From contig CAYRNY010000001.1 of assembly GCA_964425755.1 (NCBI GenBank), positions 124,001 to 188,000 on the forward strand: a stretch of DNA of 64,000 bases. Reading direction: 5' to 3'. Each line of letters opens with the position of its first letter. Positions within the stretch are counted from its first letter, which is position 1. Positions 17,064 through 28,300 of the stretch are shown one piece after another. The notes under the pieces are model-generated. The model had not been told where the DNA came from, ran no database searches, and worked only from the letters and a program-made list of their open reading frames with translations. This stretch comes from CAYRNY01 sp964425755. GTDB lineage: Bacteria > Chloroflexota > Anaerolineae > Aggregatilineales > Aggregatilineaceae. The translations under genes and the position numbers were made by a program.

Positions 17064-18161
17064 CTACCGCCGCAACCGCCGCATGAGCGCCAGCACGCGC
17101 GGCATCAGGCGCTCGTAGGCCCAGTATAACGCCCGGTTGGGCACGTAATCCCACGCGCCGATATGCCGCACGACCTGCCCGCCGAACCCGTCCTTGAAGC
17201 GGTAGACGCCCCACATAGGGTCGTCCTCGCTGAACGTGTCCGGCGCGCCCCAGAAATCATAGGTCGCGTAGCCGTGTTCTTTCGCCCACCGGATCGCAGC
17301 CCACTGCAGCGCGTAGGTCGGCATGCGGTTGCGCTCGCGGTCGCTGCTCATGCCGTAGAAATACCACGCTTTCGGGCCGAAGTGGAACAGCACCAGCCCT
17401 GCCAGCGGCTGTCCTTCCCACTCCGCGAGAAACGCCACCGCCAGCCCCGCCGCGATGAAATTCGCCCACGCCTGCCGGTAGTAGTCCAGCGGGCGGATCA
17501 GGAAGCCCTGGCGCTGGCCCGTCTCCGTATACAGCGCGTAAAGCGTCTCGAGGTCGCCGGGCCGGTCGGCCACGCGCACGCTGACGCCTTTCTTCGCGGC
17601 GACGCGCACCTTGCGGCGCGTGCCCTGGCTCATCGCCATCAGGATATCGTCGGTCTCCGGCGCGAGGTCAAGCGCGATCGTGTTGCGGAACTGCACCTGC
17701 GACGCGCTGAAGCGCCAGCCGCGCCGCCGCAGAGTCTGCATCACGGCCTCGCCCAGCGGGTCGGGCTGCGGGGGCCGGTCGCCGTCCGCGCCGCCGGGGA
17801 TGCCGGTCCCCGCGACGACGTCCGGATCGATCTTCAGCCAGACCGCGCGGCGCTGCCGGGCGATCCCCTGCAGGTGGTCGAGCACCGCGCCCACGTGCGC
17901 CGGTTCGCTGTAGTCCAGCGCCGGCCCCTTCGGGACGTACACCACGCGCAGCGGCCCGGCGGCGCGCGTCAGGACCGAGGCGGCAGCGACGACCGCGCCG
18001 GAAGCGTCACGATATGCGAAACGTTCGGGCACCCAGCCGGTCTCGCGCTGCTTGAACGCGCCCCAATCCCACGTCTGCAGGACGTGCGCGCAGGGCAGAT
18101 CGCGCAGCAGGGCATGCCACGCGTCCCGATCCGCGACCAGGGTCGGGGTTAACGCCGTCAC
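17064..18161 (-). CDS. FemX/FemAB-type aminoacyltransferase
   Basis: About 365 residues with two linked GNAT-like halves as in Fem transferases, which use aminoacyl-tRNA to add amino acids to the peptidoglycan stem peptide in the cytoplasm. Signs: LQTWDWGAFKQRETGW near the N-terminus, VYVPKGPALDY, the paired WLKIDPD and FRNTIALDL strands, then GTRRKVRVAAKKGV, WYFYGMSSD and an ALQWAAIRWAKEHGYATYDFWG finish. The start is GTG 18161, with GGAGG 7 nt upstream; the frame runs 49 codons further but that part looks non-coding. A paralogue lies at 19691-20728. Confidence 0.88.
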   Translation of the reverse strand: MTALTPTLVADRDAWHALLRDLPCAHVLQTWDWGAFKQRETGWVPERFAYRDASGAVVAAASVLTRAAGPLRVVYVPKGPALDYSEPAHVGAVLDHLQGIARQRRAVWLKIDPDVVAGTGIPGGADGDRPPQPDPLGEAVMQTLRRRGWRFSASQVQFRNTIALDLAPETDDILMAMSQGTRRKVRVAAKKGVSVRVADRPGDLETLYALYTETGQRQGFLIRPLDYYRQAWANFIAAGLAVAFLAEWEGQPLAGLVLFHFGPKAWYFYGMSSDRERNRMPTYALQWAAIRWAKEHGYATYDFWGAPDTFSEDDPMWGVYRFKDGFGGQVVRHIGAWDYVPNRALYWAYERLMPRVLALMRRLRR

Positions 18162-18395
18162 GCCCGCGCCTCCGTGCGTCTGTAGCACGCTGGCCCAAAA
18201 CTGAAACGGCGCTGCAATCCCCGCCCGGCCAACTTCAGGGCCGGCACAGGGATTATGAAGCGGAAGAAAAACATACGCTGGCTCGCTCCTTACGTGATCG
18301 CGGTGCATGGTTGTGGCATATGAAGCACATCGATCCGCGAGTATACCCGCACGACGCGCCGCGTCAACCCGTGCGCCGCGAGCACGCCAGGGGAC

Positions 18396-18683
18396 TCACC
18401 GGAAGCGCCGCCAGATCAACATCAGCAGCACGGCCCCGGTAAACGCGACCAGGACATCCGCCGCCGTGATGCTGCCGGTCAGGAAGTCCGGGATATCATC
18501 GACCAGCCCCAGTTCGTCGAACACGAACTCGCCCACCAGCGCCCCGATGACGCCGATGCTCACGTTGCGCAGCAGTCTGCGCCCGCTGCGGGTGCTGCGT
18601 TCGATCACCAGCGCGGCAGCGGTACCTGCCAGCACCCCGACCAGCAGCAATGCAAAGGTTTCGCCATCTATTGTGATCGTCAT
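18396..18683 (-). CDS. GlsB/YeaQ-type small membrane protein
   Basis: A 95-residue protein with three hydrophobic helices. The glycine-rich stretch LLRNVSIGVIGALVGEFVF matches the 'N-x-x-x-G-x-x-G-A-x-x-G' signature of the transglycosylase-associated (YeaQ/YmgE/GlsB) family, here with a divergent start. These proteins are stress-linked membrane proteins with no proven enzymatic activity. It lies 21 nt downstream of a second family member, probably in one transcript. Confidence 0.7.
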   Translation of the reverse strand: MTITIDGETFALLLVGVLAGTAAALVIERSTRSGRRLLRNVSIGVIGALVGEFVFDELGLVDDIPDFLTGSITAADVLVAFTGAVLLMLIWRRFR

Positions 18684-18704
18684 GCCGCATCCTTTCGAAG
18701 ATCA

Positions 18705-18983
18705 CTACGCCGGACGGCGGCGCGTGACCAACCCGACCGCAGCGGAGAATATCCCCGCGCCCACAATCGACCAGATCAGCGGGAAGCTGTTCCCGCTGAT
18801 GGTGATCACCAGCAGCGCCGGCAGGTCCAGCTCGCGCGCCAGCCACACGCCGATCAACGCGCCGACATACCCCACCACCACCGACACCAGGCAGCCGCCA
18901 AGATAATACCCCGACAGCATCTGCCCGATACTGCCGACTACCGCCGCAACGACCAAAAGCACTACGAGTTCTAGCAATGTCAT
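18705..18983 (-). CDS. GlsB/YeaQ-type small membrane protein
   Basis: A 92-residue protein with three helices. The central segment GGCLVSVVVGYVGALIGVWLAR is the typical glycine-rich second helix of the transglycosylase-associated family; the last helix ends in TRRR. It is the first gene of a two-gene unit with the 18396 gene. An RBS-like AGGAGCG precedes the ATG. A 7-bp inverted repeat at 19042-19059 lies 60-75 nt upstream and could be an operator. Confidence 0.72.
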   Translation of the reverse strand: MTLLELVVLLVVAAVVGSIGQMLSGYYLGGCLVSVVVGYVGALIGVWLARELDLPALLVITISGNSFPLIWSIVGAGIFSAAVGLVTRRRPA

Positions 18984-19041
18984 CGTAACGCGCTCCTTTC
19001 GGGCAGCCGGTCGCGCCGGTCGCGCGCCCCAGGCAACCGTA

Positions 19042-19059
19042 ACTATCGATTACGATAGT
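19042..19059. promoter_or_regulatory. Inverted repeat upstream of the GlsB-type pair
   Basis: A perfect 7-bp dyad, ACTATCG-ATTA-CGATAGT, in an AT-rich pocket of a GC-rich intergenic stretch. It lies where a minus-strand promoter is expected and could be a repressor site; no known regulator motif is recognised. Confidence 0.35.
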
Positions 19060-19174
19060 CTATTGTGACGGAACGCGCCCGCTGCGCGCAGGGCAAGATG
19101 AGCGAGATTCATCTGGGCCGGGTGACCCAGGCCAGCCAGTGATACCGCACACCGCGTCCCTACCGCGCCCGGCC

Positions 19175-19678
19175 TCACACCACCTGCACGAAATACACGC
19201 CGCAAACCGGCAGCCCTTCGGCAGTGTGCTGGATCGCGGGGTGCACGGCAAAGCCCAGTTCCAGCTTGAGCGCGTAATTGGCGGTTTTGTCCAGCGACGA
19301 CCAGGACCGCAACTGGTAGCAGCCCAGGCAGCGCGCCAGTTCCAGCGCGGCGAGCTGCAACGCGCGCCCGTGCCCCTGGCGGCGATGCGCGGCATCAACG
19401 GCGAACGACCGCACGAACAGTTCGCGCAGCGAGCGCCCACCCGTACCGGCCAGCTTGCGCGGGGCCGTGCCCGGCACGGCAGCCGGGATGAGGATCGGCT
19501 GCATCTTCAGCGTGATATGCCCGATGACCCGGTCCGCTTGCACCGCGCTCAACGCGTACAGCCCCGGCAGCAGCAGGTCAGGGGCCTGCAGTACCTCGCG
19601 CGCCATGCCGTGACGGTCCAGGTGCGCGCAGAAATCGGCCCAGAGCGAATGATCAGGCGACAACCGTTCGATAGCCAT
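19175..19678 (-). CDS. GNAT-family N-acetyltransferase
   Basis: A 167-residue protein. The acetyl-CoA loop is visible as RRQGHGRALQ (about residues 103-112), after a LRELFVRSFAVDAAH strand, and the C-terminal part has YALKLELGF, the usual final GNAT helix and strand. The substrate is unknown. It begins 12 nt after the upstream femX-like gene stops, so the two are co-transcribed. Confidence 0.72.
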   Translation of the reverse strand: MAIERLSPDHSLWADFCAHLDRHGMAREVLQAPDLLLPGLYALSAVQADRVIGHITLKMQPILIPAAVPGTAPRKLAGTGGRSLRELFVRSFAVDAAHRRQGHGRALQLAALELARCLGCYQLRSWSSLDKTANYALKLELGFAVHPAIQHTAEGLPVCGVYFVQVV

Positions 19679-19690
19679 GCTGCGTACTAC

Positions 19691-20728
19691 TCACTCATGA
19701 TCGCCGCGCACGCGCAGCGCCAGCCGGTACGCGGCGTATACCACCCGGTTATAGACACGGTCCCACGCGCCCACACCGCGCACAACTTCGCCACCCCACC
19801 CGCGTTTGAAGCGGTACACGCCCCACAGCCCATCCGAGCGTGATTGAAACTGCGCTTCGAGTTGTTCGGCGGGCGCGTCGGGCACGCCGTACATATTGTA
19901 ATAGCGCGCGCCCTGCGCCCTGGCCCACTCGATCCCGGCCCACTGCACACCGTAGGACGCCATGCGCTTACGTTCTGCCGTGGACGATGCGCCGTAGAAA
20001 TACCACGCCCAATCCCCCAGGCGGAACACCATCACCGCCGCGAGCAGTTGATCGCCATAATGCCCCAGGATCAACCCGACGCGCTCCTGCGGGGCGAACA
20101 GGTCGAAGGCGCGCACGTAGTAATCTGCTGTGTGCACGCCAAAACCGCCGCGCGCGCCCGTCTCCGCGATCAACGTGGTGAACGCCGGCAGATCAGCGTG
20201 CGTGCCCATGCTGATCGCCACGTCAAGCTTGTTGCTCTTGCGGATGTTGCGGCGCGTCTTCTGGTTCATGCGCTTCTGGATCGTTTCGTCGTCAGCATCA
20301 ATGTCCAGCACGATCGTGCGCGGCGGCTGGATCGTCTGCGGGCTGGGGCGGAACCCGGCGGCGGCGAAGTCCACGTCATGCAAATACAGCCCCGGCTCGA
20401 TCTTCACGAACGCCGCGCCGTGCTGCCGCGCGACCTGGTCGATCGCGCCGGCCAACGCGCGAACCTGCGCCGCATCCGTCCAGTCCACCAGCGGGCCGTA
20501 GGGGATATAGGCGAAGCGCCCAAGCTTCAGCGGCAGCGCCCGCAGCAGCACCTGGCAGCCCGCCACGAGATCGCCCCGGTCGTCCGCCAGCGCGACGCGT
20601 ACCGGCTCCCAGCCGAACGCCTGTTTGAGCGCCCCCCATGCGCTGAGTTGCAGCAGGTGGGCGCGTGGATGTTGTTCGACAAAATCGTCCCACCGGTCCG
20701 GTGGGGGTGTGAGTGTCTGGTACGTCAT
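19691..20728 (-). CDS. FemX/FemAB-type aminoacyltransferase, second copy
   Basis: A 345-residue paralogue of the gene at 17064. The same landmarks occur in order: LLQLSAWGALKQAFGW, FAYIPYGPLVDW, FVKIEPGL, TIVLDID, KTRRNIRKSNKLDV, WAWYFYGASS, GVQWAGIEWARAQGARYYNMYG and GVYRFKRGWGGEVVRGVGAWD. Two Fem transferases near each other are typical of organisms that build branched cross-bridges one residue at a time, but which amino acids are added cannot be read from the sequence. It is translated from ATG 20728, upstream of the GNAT gene. Confidence 0.88.
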   Translation of the reverse strand: MTYQTLTPPPDRWDDFVEQHPRAHLLQLSAWGALKQAFGWEPVRVALADDRGDLVAGCQVLLRALPLKLGRFAYIPYGPLVDWTDAAQVRALAGAIDQVARQHGAAFVKIEPGLYLHDVDFAAAGFRPSPQTIQPPRTIVLDIDADDETIQKRMNQKTRRNIRKSNKLDVAISMGTHADLPAFTTLIAETGARGGFGVHTADYYVRAFDLFAPQERVGLILGHYGDQLLAAVMVFRLGDWAWYFYGASSTAERKRMASYGVQWAGIEWARAQGARYYNMYGVPDAPAEQLEAQFQSRSDGLWGVYRFKRGWGGEVVRGVGAWDRVYNRVVYAAYRLALRVRGDHE

Positions 20729-20895
20729 GGGCAGGGCGGTGGCTTTCGTTAGTGTATTCGAAACTGGCTCCCGATTATAACGCGGATCGCCGCACGCGAA
20801 AGCGCACAGCGACGAAGGGGATCGCGCACACCCTGTTTAATCACGCGGAGCCGGGCAGAATCGTTCCCGGAATGCGCCCCTTGTCCAAATGGCCT

Positions 20896-21408
20896 TTAGA
20901 GCGCGTGATGCATGCACACGCTGGCTTGATGGACATACGCCAGCGGTGCCTGTTGCACAACCGCCACCTGCGCCGGAAACAGCGGGAAGATCGCCACATT
21001 GGTCGCCGCGACGAACGGCGACTTCGACGAGTGAATGAAGTCGCTGAGCAGCGCGTCCGTGCCCATGTAAAAATCACCCTGGATCACGTAATGCGAGGTA
21101 TACACTGCGAGGCGTTCCGCGCGCGGCATCAAGCCGGTTTGCTCGCCAGGGAACCGCTCGCCAAACACCACGACGTGGCATTCGTCCTTGCGCAGATACA
21201 GCTCCGGGACGCGCATGCTGGCGGCGGGGTTGCCCTGCACCACCCCGTAAAGCTGCGCCTCACGCAACGCAAACACGTTCTTGCGCTCGTCGTTGATGAA
21301 CGTCTGCAGCACGCCGATCACATTCAGCACGCCCGTCGCCTGGAATCCGGCGGTTAAGAGCGTGGCTTCAAGGTCCTGGGTGTTCGTGGCCTGGTCGAAT
21401 AAACCCAC
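20896..21408 (-). CDS. Protein of unknown function
   Basis: About 170 residues, starting at GTG 21408 (GLFDQATNTQD), preceded by AAGGAAGG 6 nt upstream; the frame continues to a TTG at 21432 without a better site. No signal peptide or transmembrane segment. It alternates short strands (VLNVIGVLQTFI, CHVVVFGERF, VYTSHYVIQGDFYMG, FVAATNVAIFPLF) and looks like a small beta-barrel or roadblock-type domain. I do not recognise the family. It lies between femX and a secreted protein, all on the minus strand. Confidence 0.7.
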   Translation of the reverse strand: MGLFDQATNTQDLEATLLTAGFQATGVLNVIGVLQTFINDERKNVFALREAQLYGVVQGNPAASMRVPELYLRKDECHVVVFGERFPGEQTGLMPRAERLAVYTSHYVIQGDFYMGTDALLSDFIHSSKSPFVAATNVAIFPLFPAQVAVVQQAPLAYVHQASVCMHHAL

Positions 21409-21459
21409 CGGTCGCCTTCCTTGTTGTGACAAAACGCCATTAGTTTAAGTTTTCGGTCT

Positions 21460-22131
21460 TCAGCGGGCAGGTTGCAGCTCCACCATCGCCGCCGGCCCAC
21501 CCGCGCCAAAGCCATGTAGCGCCGCACCGCCAGGGCCGACCGCCTCCCCGCGCACGACCTGCCGCAGCGCCTGCACGCTGGCGTCAAGCTCGGCGAGCGC
21601 CGCCGGGTCCTGGACCGCCCTACCGTGCAGCGTGTCCATCGTGCTCGCCATGACCATCAGGTCCTCGACGTGGGCCTCGAAATCGTCCGCATCGATGTAA
21701 CTGTCCATCAGCGCGAACGAGCCGTTGCTCATCGAGAGCGCGAACACCAGGTTGTAATACAGATCGCCGTTGGCGTCCTGCGCTTCAGTGAACACCAGCG
21801 CACCGTCGAAGAATTCCTGCACGTCACTGCTGCGTAACTCCCAGTCCGGCGCGAGCAGCTTGAGCACCTGCACCGGGGAATCAACCACCAACCCCCACCC
21901 TTTGAGCGTCACGGGCGGGTAGACAAACACCGAACTGTCCCCGAACAGCACATCGACCGTGCCGTACTCGGCATCGATCACCGGCTGCCAGTCCGCCGGG
22001 TACGCAAACCCGAAGGCCATGTCGTTGCTCACAAATGTCGCATACTCACCGCTCTGCGCCCGCGCCGGGAGCCCCACCGCGCCCAGCAGCACCAATACCA
22101 CTACGACCGCTACCACGTTCCCGCGTTTCAT
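21460..22131 (-). CDS. Secreted protein with a PsbP-like module
   Basis: A 223-residue exported protein. A signal peptide (MKRGNVV, hydrophobic core, LPARAQ cleavage site) is followed by a module that opens DMAFGFAYPADWQPV, the same motif as in the lipoprotein at 16068. The remainder has long hydrophobic strands and a helix near the end, then a Gly/Ala-rich tail. The start at ATG 22131 is chosen because the signal peptide begins there; 19 upstream codons are open. Role unknown; the shared module links it to the neighbouring alpha-2-macroglobulin. Confidence 0.72.
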   Translation of the reverse strand: MKRGNVVAVVVVLVLLGAVGLPARAQSGEYATFVSNDMAFGFAYPADWQPVIDAEYGTVDVLFGDSSVFVYPPVTLKGWGLVVDSPVQVLKLLAPDWELRSSDVQEFFDGALVFTEAQDANGDLYYNLVFALSMSNGSFALMDSYIDADDFEAHVEDLMVMASTMDTLHGRAVQDPAALAELDASVQALRQVVRGEAVGPGGAALHGFGAGGPAAMVELQPAR

Positions 22132-22254
22132 CGATCGCCACAGTCCTTTTCCACCATTAAGATAAAATTGAAGTTTTCTGTTCCTCACAATGCTTTATAC
22201 CACATTTATAACAGATTTGAACCCCCTACACAGCAGGACATGATTCCTAGAATC

Positions 22255-22280
22255 AAAAACGGCCCCTCGTGTGAGGGGCC
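22255..22280 (-). terminator. Terminator of the alpha-2-macroglobulin gene
   Basis: An 8-bp perfect stem (22261-22268 with 22273-22280), 4-nt loop, followed on the minus strand by a run of T (22260-22255), about 65 nt after the gene's stop. Confidence 0.85.
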
Positions 22281-22343
22281 ATCCGGGACCACGCGCGGGG
22301 AACGCTTACCCGCACGCCGCCATTTTCACAGAAATTTCACAGG

Positions 22344-25300
22344 TCAGGGCGCGTCATACGAGATGCTGGCGACGATATCCAGCAGCAGCGGGCGGGCGTC
22401 GATGAACTCGCCCTCGTACGCCGCCAGGAACACCAGCACCAGGTCATCACCCGCTGCGCCGCGTTCCAGCACCAGCGCGGCCCCTTCGGCCTCGCTTTGC
22501 GTCAGCGGGACGTAAGGTACCGTCATGCCTCGCGTCGACAACTCGGATACCGCACCGAACGTGATCGGGCTGTCCTGCGCCTCCAGCAGTTGCATGAACG
22601 TGCGCAGCAGCTCATCCGGCGTGCTGGCGGGCAGTTGGGCCATATACACCGGGTCGAAGATCACCAGCCCGGAGTCGCCCGGCTCAAACCGACCGCTCAT
22701 CACGGCAGCTTCGCGGTTCGCCGTCTGCACCACGCCCTGCGACGGGTCATCGATCGCGAACCAGCCTGCCGGGTGGTCGAAGCTCAGGCCGAATGCCGTT
22801 GTATAGGTCTCGGTCAGCGCGGCGTCATCCCCAGGTGCGGGACTGCTCTCGTCGGCTGCGGCCTCCTCCTCCGCCGCCGCGACCGGCGCGGGATCGAACG
22901 ACACCCCGCCGATCATAGCGTGCAGCGTCGGCTCACTGGCAGCGAGTTCGCCCGCGTAGGTCAGCGCCGCCGTCACGATCACGTGACCGGCATCCTCGTA
23001 CGCGGCGACAAACCCCTCGGTGTTGCTGTCACTACTGCTGAGCGTGAACAGCGCCACCTCGCGCCCGTCAACTGTGACGCTTTCGACGCTGCTCGCGGTC
23101 GCGCTGGCGTCGTCCTGCGTCGAAGACTCTGCGACCATCGCGGCGAACTCCGCCGCCGTCAGGCCGCCCAGGTCCGCCAGCGCGATGGGCCGCATGACGA
23201 CAAACGCTGCCTCACCGGGCATGATATCGGCTTGCGTGCCCAGGTCCGCCAGCGCCTCCGCGCTGCTGGCAACCTCGATCGTGCCGTCCGTGCCTTCCTG
23301 GGCAACCCACCCCTCCGGGTACTGCACCGTCACGCCGGACGCAGGCAGCGTGAACGCCTGCGTCAGCGGTGCGGCTTCCGGCGGCGGCGGGACCGTCTCC
23401 GACGCGCTGCCGCCGGTGATCGTGAAGGTCGAGCCTTCGCCGCGCCCGTAGACCTCAGGGAAGTAGAACTCTTGCGCGGTGGGCGGGATCACGTTGTACT
23501 CACCCGCCAGCCCGGGGTAGATCACGTATTCGAACTGGTACGTGCCGCGCGGTAGATACGTCGCGTAGAGCACGACCTTTTCGTCGCGGAACTCGGTGTT
23601 CGAGAACCACCACCAGCCCCAGCCCTGGCTCAGCGGACGCTCGCGGCTCAGGGTCGGGCGCGTGCCGACCTGGGAGGTGGTCTCCAGATTCGGGTTGATC
23701 GCATCCGCGCCTGCCGGGATCGGGTCTTCGACCACCACGTAGTGCAGGTCATTGGGCGCGATGATGGTCAGCGTCACCTGCACCGGCTGCCCGACTTCCG
23801 CCGAGGTGATCGGCGTGGCGTCCGGATCGTCTTGCAGGCTGTACTTGCGGTCGATGACGATCCCGCGATTCAGCGCCTCGATCTCCGGCACTGGCAGGTA
23901 GGCGGTCAGGTGCGCGGTGTAGTACAGGTTGCCGTCGCCCGCGCTGCGGCTGATCGCGAGCCGGTTGGCCTCGTCGGCCAGCAACTCCGCGACCTCGACG
24001 ACCAGCGTCGCGGTCTCTTTGACGTTGTCCGGCGTGGCGGTGTCGTCTTCGAGCATCAGGCGCTCGCCGTTCAGCTCCACACGGAAGGTGTAATCCGGGT
24101 ACAGCTCGCCGGTGACGACCATCCACTCGGTCAGCGCCATCACGGACCACGCCGTTTCTTGCGTCGTCTCCCAGTGATCGGCATCCCGCGCGACCATCAG
24201 CCAGCGCACGATGTTCGGGATCATCTGGTTCTCCGGGTCGATCTGCGCCAGCGCCATCAGGCCGAGCGCAGTGGTGCGCGTATCGGTGTTCCAGTTCCAG
24301 AAGTCGTGGTAGGTCTCTTCCCAGTGCGCGCCCGTCGCGCTGAGAACCAGCGCGCTGTTCAGGTCGTTAACCAGTTCCATCGCGCGCCCGTCGTCCGGGT
24401 CGAGCATGTGGAACGTCATGGCGAGGTACGCCTTCGCGTACAGGCTCATGGATTCGCGCTCGTCGAACAGGCGCACCGTGCGCTGGAATTCGCCGCGATC
24501 GACGCGTGCCAGCGCGTAGAGCAGGAACGCCTGCCGGTTGATGCGCCAGGGTTCGTCCTGCGCGCGGACCGTGCGCAGCGAGTCGCGCACGAAGTCCGCC
24601 GCGTTGTTGATCACATCCGCGTCCACGGTGAAGCCCGACCGCTGCGCCTCGACCAGCCCGATCAGCGCGTAGGCCGTGACGACCGGGTTGGACTCGTCCT
24701 GCGGGAACCAGCCCCAACCGCCGTCGACCTTCTGCTGGTTGTAAAGCCGCTGCAGCGCGAAGCCGACCTGGGCTTCGAGCCGGGCTTGCAGCACCGGGTC
24801 ATCGATATCCAGGCTCTCCAGCGCGCGCAGCGTGATCGCGTTGGGCAGGAAGCGGCTGATGATCTGCTCGATGCAGTAGTGCGGGAAGTTCTCCAGCCAG
24901 TCCAGCCCGTCGATCGTCGCGGCAGCCAGCGAGCGATCGAGGTTGATCGTAAGCTCGCCCTGCGTCACGTCGAAGCGGCGCGGCAGCGCGATCACCTCGG
25001 TGCGGCTGCTCGCCTCAGGGCCGTACAGCGTCCCGGCAGTGCCCACCGTCTCCGGCGCTTCGTACTTGTACACCGGCAGCGGATCGCCCTGCGTGACGGT
25101 CGGCTTGCTGGCGTCGGTGTAGGCCCCGTCGCCCGCGTTGGCGTAGAAGGTCAGGTCGACTTCGGGCACGTCGCCCACCACGATCGACCAGTTGACGCGC
25201 GCGCGGCCCTTAGCGGGGACTTCAACCCACTGCGACAGCGTTTCGCCGTCCGCCAGCTCAAAGCCGTAGCCCTCCAGCGTGACCTCGGTCAGCAAGTCCT

Positions 25301-28300
25301 CGGCGGTGTTGTTGTTGACCACCATCCCCACCGTCGCGTTATCCCCCGCGACGAAGAAACGCGGCGTTGCGGGACGCACGAGCACCGGCTTGGTGCTGAG
25401 CAGGTCGAACGTGGTCTGCCCGACCAGCATCGGCCCGTCTTCGCCGGTCGTCACGGCGCGCGCATCGAGCCGCCACGTGGTCAGGTTGTCCGGCAGCGTC
25501 ACGCTGACCGTCGCCTGCCCGTCCGCGTCGGTCACGGCGCTGGGTTCCCACAGCGGGGTATCGACGAACTCCTGGCGCACCTCGAAGATGCCGCCCTCGC
25601 CGTAACCGCCGCCGCCACCCTTGATCGTGTCGATGATCACCTGCGTGGCCTGGTCAACGCTGATCGACAGCGCGCTGGCCGTGCGCACGGTCACGCCGCG
25701 ATTGCTGTAGAAGAACGGCAACAGGTCAGGGCTGTTCGGCGGCGCGATGCTCAACACGGCCAGGTCGGTCAGGCCGACGCCGATCTCCGCGCCGGGCACC
25801 GGCGTACCTTCCCAGTCCGTCGCGGTGATCGTGTAGGTCACCTCGTCGCCCGGCCCGGCGAACTCGCCCGCCGCGACATCAACGCTCGGCTCGACGTCCA
25901 GGTTCATCACCAGGCGCGCCGTATCGACCTGCAGCTCGGTCATGCCCATGCGGAACTGCGTGGTCGGGTTGTTCTCGTCCACGCCCTTGACCAGCATCAC
26001 GCTGACGAAGATGTTCGGCGCGAAGCGCTCCTCGATCGGCAGTTCGTAGACCGTGCTGTTGGTCTCCAGCTTGAGCACCTCATGCGCCAGGATATCGCCG
26101 CGCTCGACCGTGACCAGCGCGTAAGCCTCACCCTGCCAGGGCGACGGGATGAGGATCTCGGCGGTGTCGCCGACCTCGTATTCGTCCTGGTCGGTGATCA
26201 ACTGGATGCGGTTGTTGTTCTCCTGCCGCCAGTTGACGAAGTCACTGCCGCTGACCCACAGGAACACGCTGGACGTGATCGTGTTGCCCGCGTCGTCGGT
26301 GGTCGTCGCGTAGACCTTGTACACACCACCGACCGGCGGCGTGAACGCGATCTGCGCCAGCCCGTCCGCGCCGGTCGTCACCGTACCGGATGCATCCGCG
26401 ACCGGCTCCTCTTGCACGTCCCAGGTCCACACCGTGCGCCCGAACTCGTCCTCTTCCTGCACGCTGAACCAGCGGCGCTCGACCACCTCGTAATCGACAT
26501 CCTGCCGCGCGATGGGCTGGCTGTCCCAGTCCACCGCCAGCAGGTTGACCAGGCTCTCGCGCCCGGCATAACCGATGTACTCTTGCGGCTGCAGGCCCAC
26601 GTAGAGCAGGCCCTGGTGCACGGTGATCGTCGTGCGGCCCGCGACCAACTGGTCGCTCTCGTCCACCACGCGCGCCTCGACCGTCCAGTTCCGGCTCTCG
26701 GCTTCGTCGCCCAGGTCGGCCACCAGCTCGATCATGAAGCGCCCCTGGTCGTCGGTCGTGCCTTCGCCTTCCGCCACCGGGCCGCCGGTCGGACCGTAGT
26801 ACTCCGGCGCGTAGAAGTCGTAATTCTCGTCCGTAAAGGACCAGTAGCCCGGCTCGTCGCCGGTGTAGTTGAAGCGGTACGCGTTCGACAGCACGCTGTA
26901 GCTTACGTCCGCGTTGCTGACCGGGCCGCCGAAGAAGTAGGTGCTGTCCACCAGCACGCGGATCGTGTCGCCCTGCGCGACCTCGTCGCGTTCCGGCGTC
27001 AGGTTGACCTGGAACTCCGGCGCGCGGTACTCCGCGACGTTGAAGCTCAGGCCGAACTGGCTGCGGCGGTTGCTGCCCGTGTCCACCACGATCCGGTAGT
27101 AGCCCAGCGGGGCGTCCTCATCGAGCATCAGCTCGCCGCTGAACGATCCCTGCGGCGTGACCGGCAGCATCGCGCTGTAGATCTCCTCGCCCCGGTCGTC
27201 GTACACCTTCACCGGGACCTCGCGGCGCTCCGGCAGGAAGTACGCCACGTCCTTTTGCTGGCGCATGATGCCCTTGAAGTAGACCGGCTGCCCCGGGCGG
27301 TAGATCGGGCGGTCGGTGTAGAGGTAGATCGTGAAGTCTTCCGGCTCGTAGTCCCCACGCATCTCGAACTGCCAGGGGTCCATGCCGTTCGACCACTGGC
27401 TTGAGGCAAACCCAAACAGGTCGTCCTGGTTCACCAGCGCGTACATCGTGGTGTAGAGGTCGCTCAGGTGCGGAATCTCGACCACCGCCAGCCCGTCGGC
27501 ATCCGTCACCGCGCGCGCGACCGGGTTGTAGTCCGCGTTGTAGAAGATCACCGGCACGCCCGCCACCGGCGCGCCGCTTTCCATGTGCGTGACCCACGCC
27601 AGCGCGCTGTCCTGGCTGAACTTCAAGGACAGGTTCACGGACTGCACCAGCAGTACATGCTCGCGCCGGTTGCCGTCGTATTGCTCGGTCTCCGGCGAGG
27701 TCACGGCCAGGAAGTACGCGCCCGGATCGAGCGCGTCCGGCGTGTAGGGCTGTCCGATGGCATCCGACTCCGGCGCGTTGGGGTCGTCCGGCACCGCGCC
27801 CAGTGGCTCGATGTAGTACATGCTTTGGTCGCCCTCGGCGACCCAGCCGCTGATGTCGTTGTCCAGGCGCACGCGCCACCACAGGTAGCCGTCAGAACAG
27901 AACGGCCCGCCGGTGATCTGCATTGCGTCGCCGGGCAGCACCTGCGTCACCACGTTGTCGCCCAGGTTCGGCTCCTGGCGCACGTTCAAGGGGCGCTCGT
28001 CCTGGCGCGTCACGAGGACCACGTCCCCGACCTTTACGCGTGGGTCCGGCGCGCCGAGGCACTCGATGTTGGCGATTCCGCTGGGGCCGCTGTCGGAGAT
28101 GTAAAGCAGCTCGTAGCGCCGCGTGTCCTGCTGCGCGCTGACATCGATCGTCCACTGGCGCAACAGGTCAGCGGGGCGCGGCGTGAAGCTGCGCCACGCG
28201 TCGTAGCTATCCGCCGCGGTGAGCGCCGCCAGCCGCGCGGTGGACATGCGCCACAGCGACAGGTCAATCCGCGAGATGTTGCGGTGCGTGACGAACACGC

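Noticed and set aside
17064..18308. A longer start for the first FemX-type protein
   Set aside because: The 49 extra codons have no Fem features; GTG 18161 has a GGAGG at the right spacing.
22205..22235. A GGTTCAAATC-like tRNA T-loop sequence on the minus strand
   Set aside because: No acceptor stem, anticodon arm or D-arm could be built around it.
23742..27404. A 1220-codon open frame on the plus strand
   Set aside because: It is antisense to the alpha-2-macroglobulin gene and its product is Arg/His/Val-rich low complexity. Long antisense frames are expected in high-GC genes; the minus strand has clear domains.
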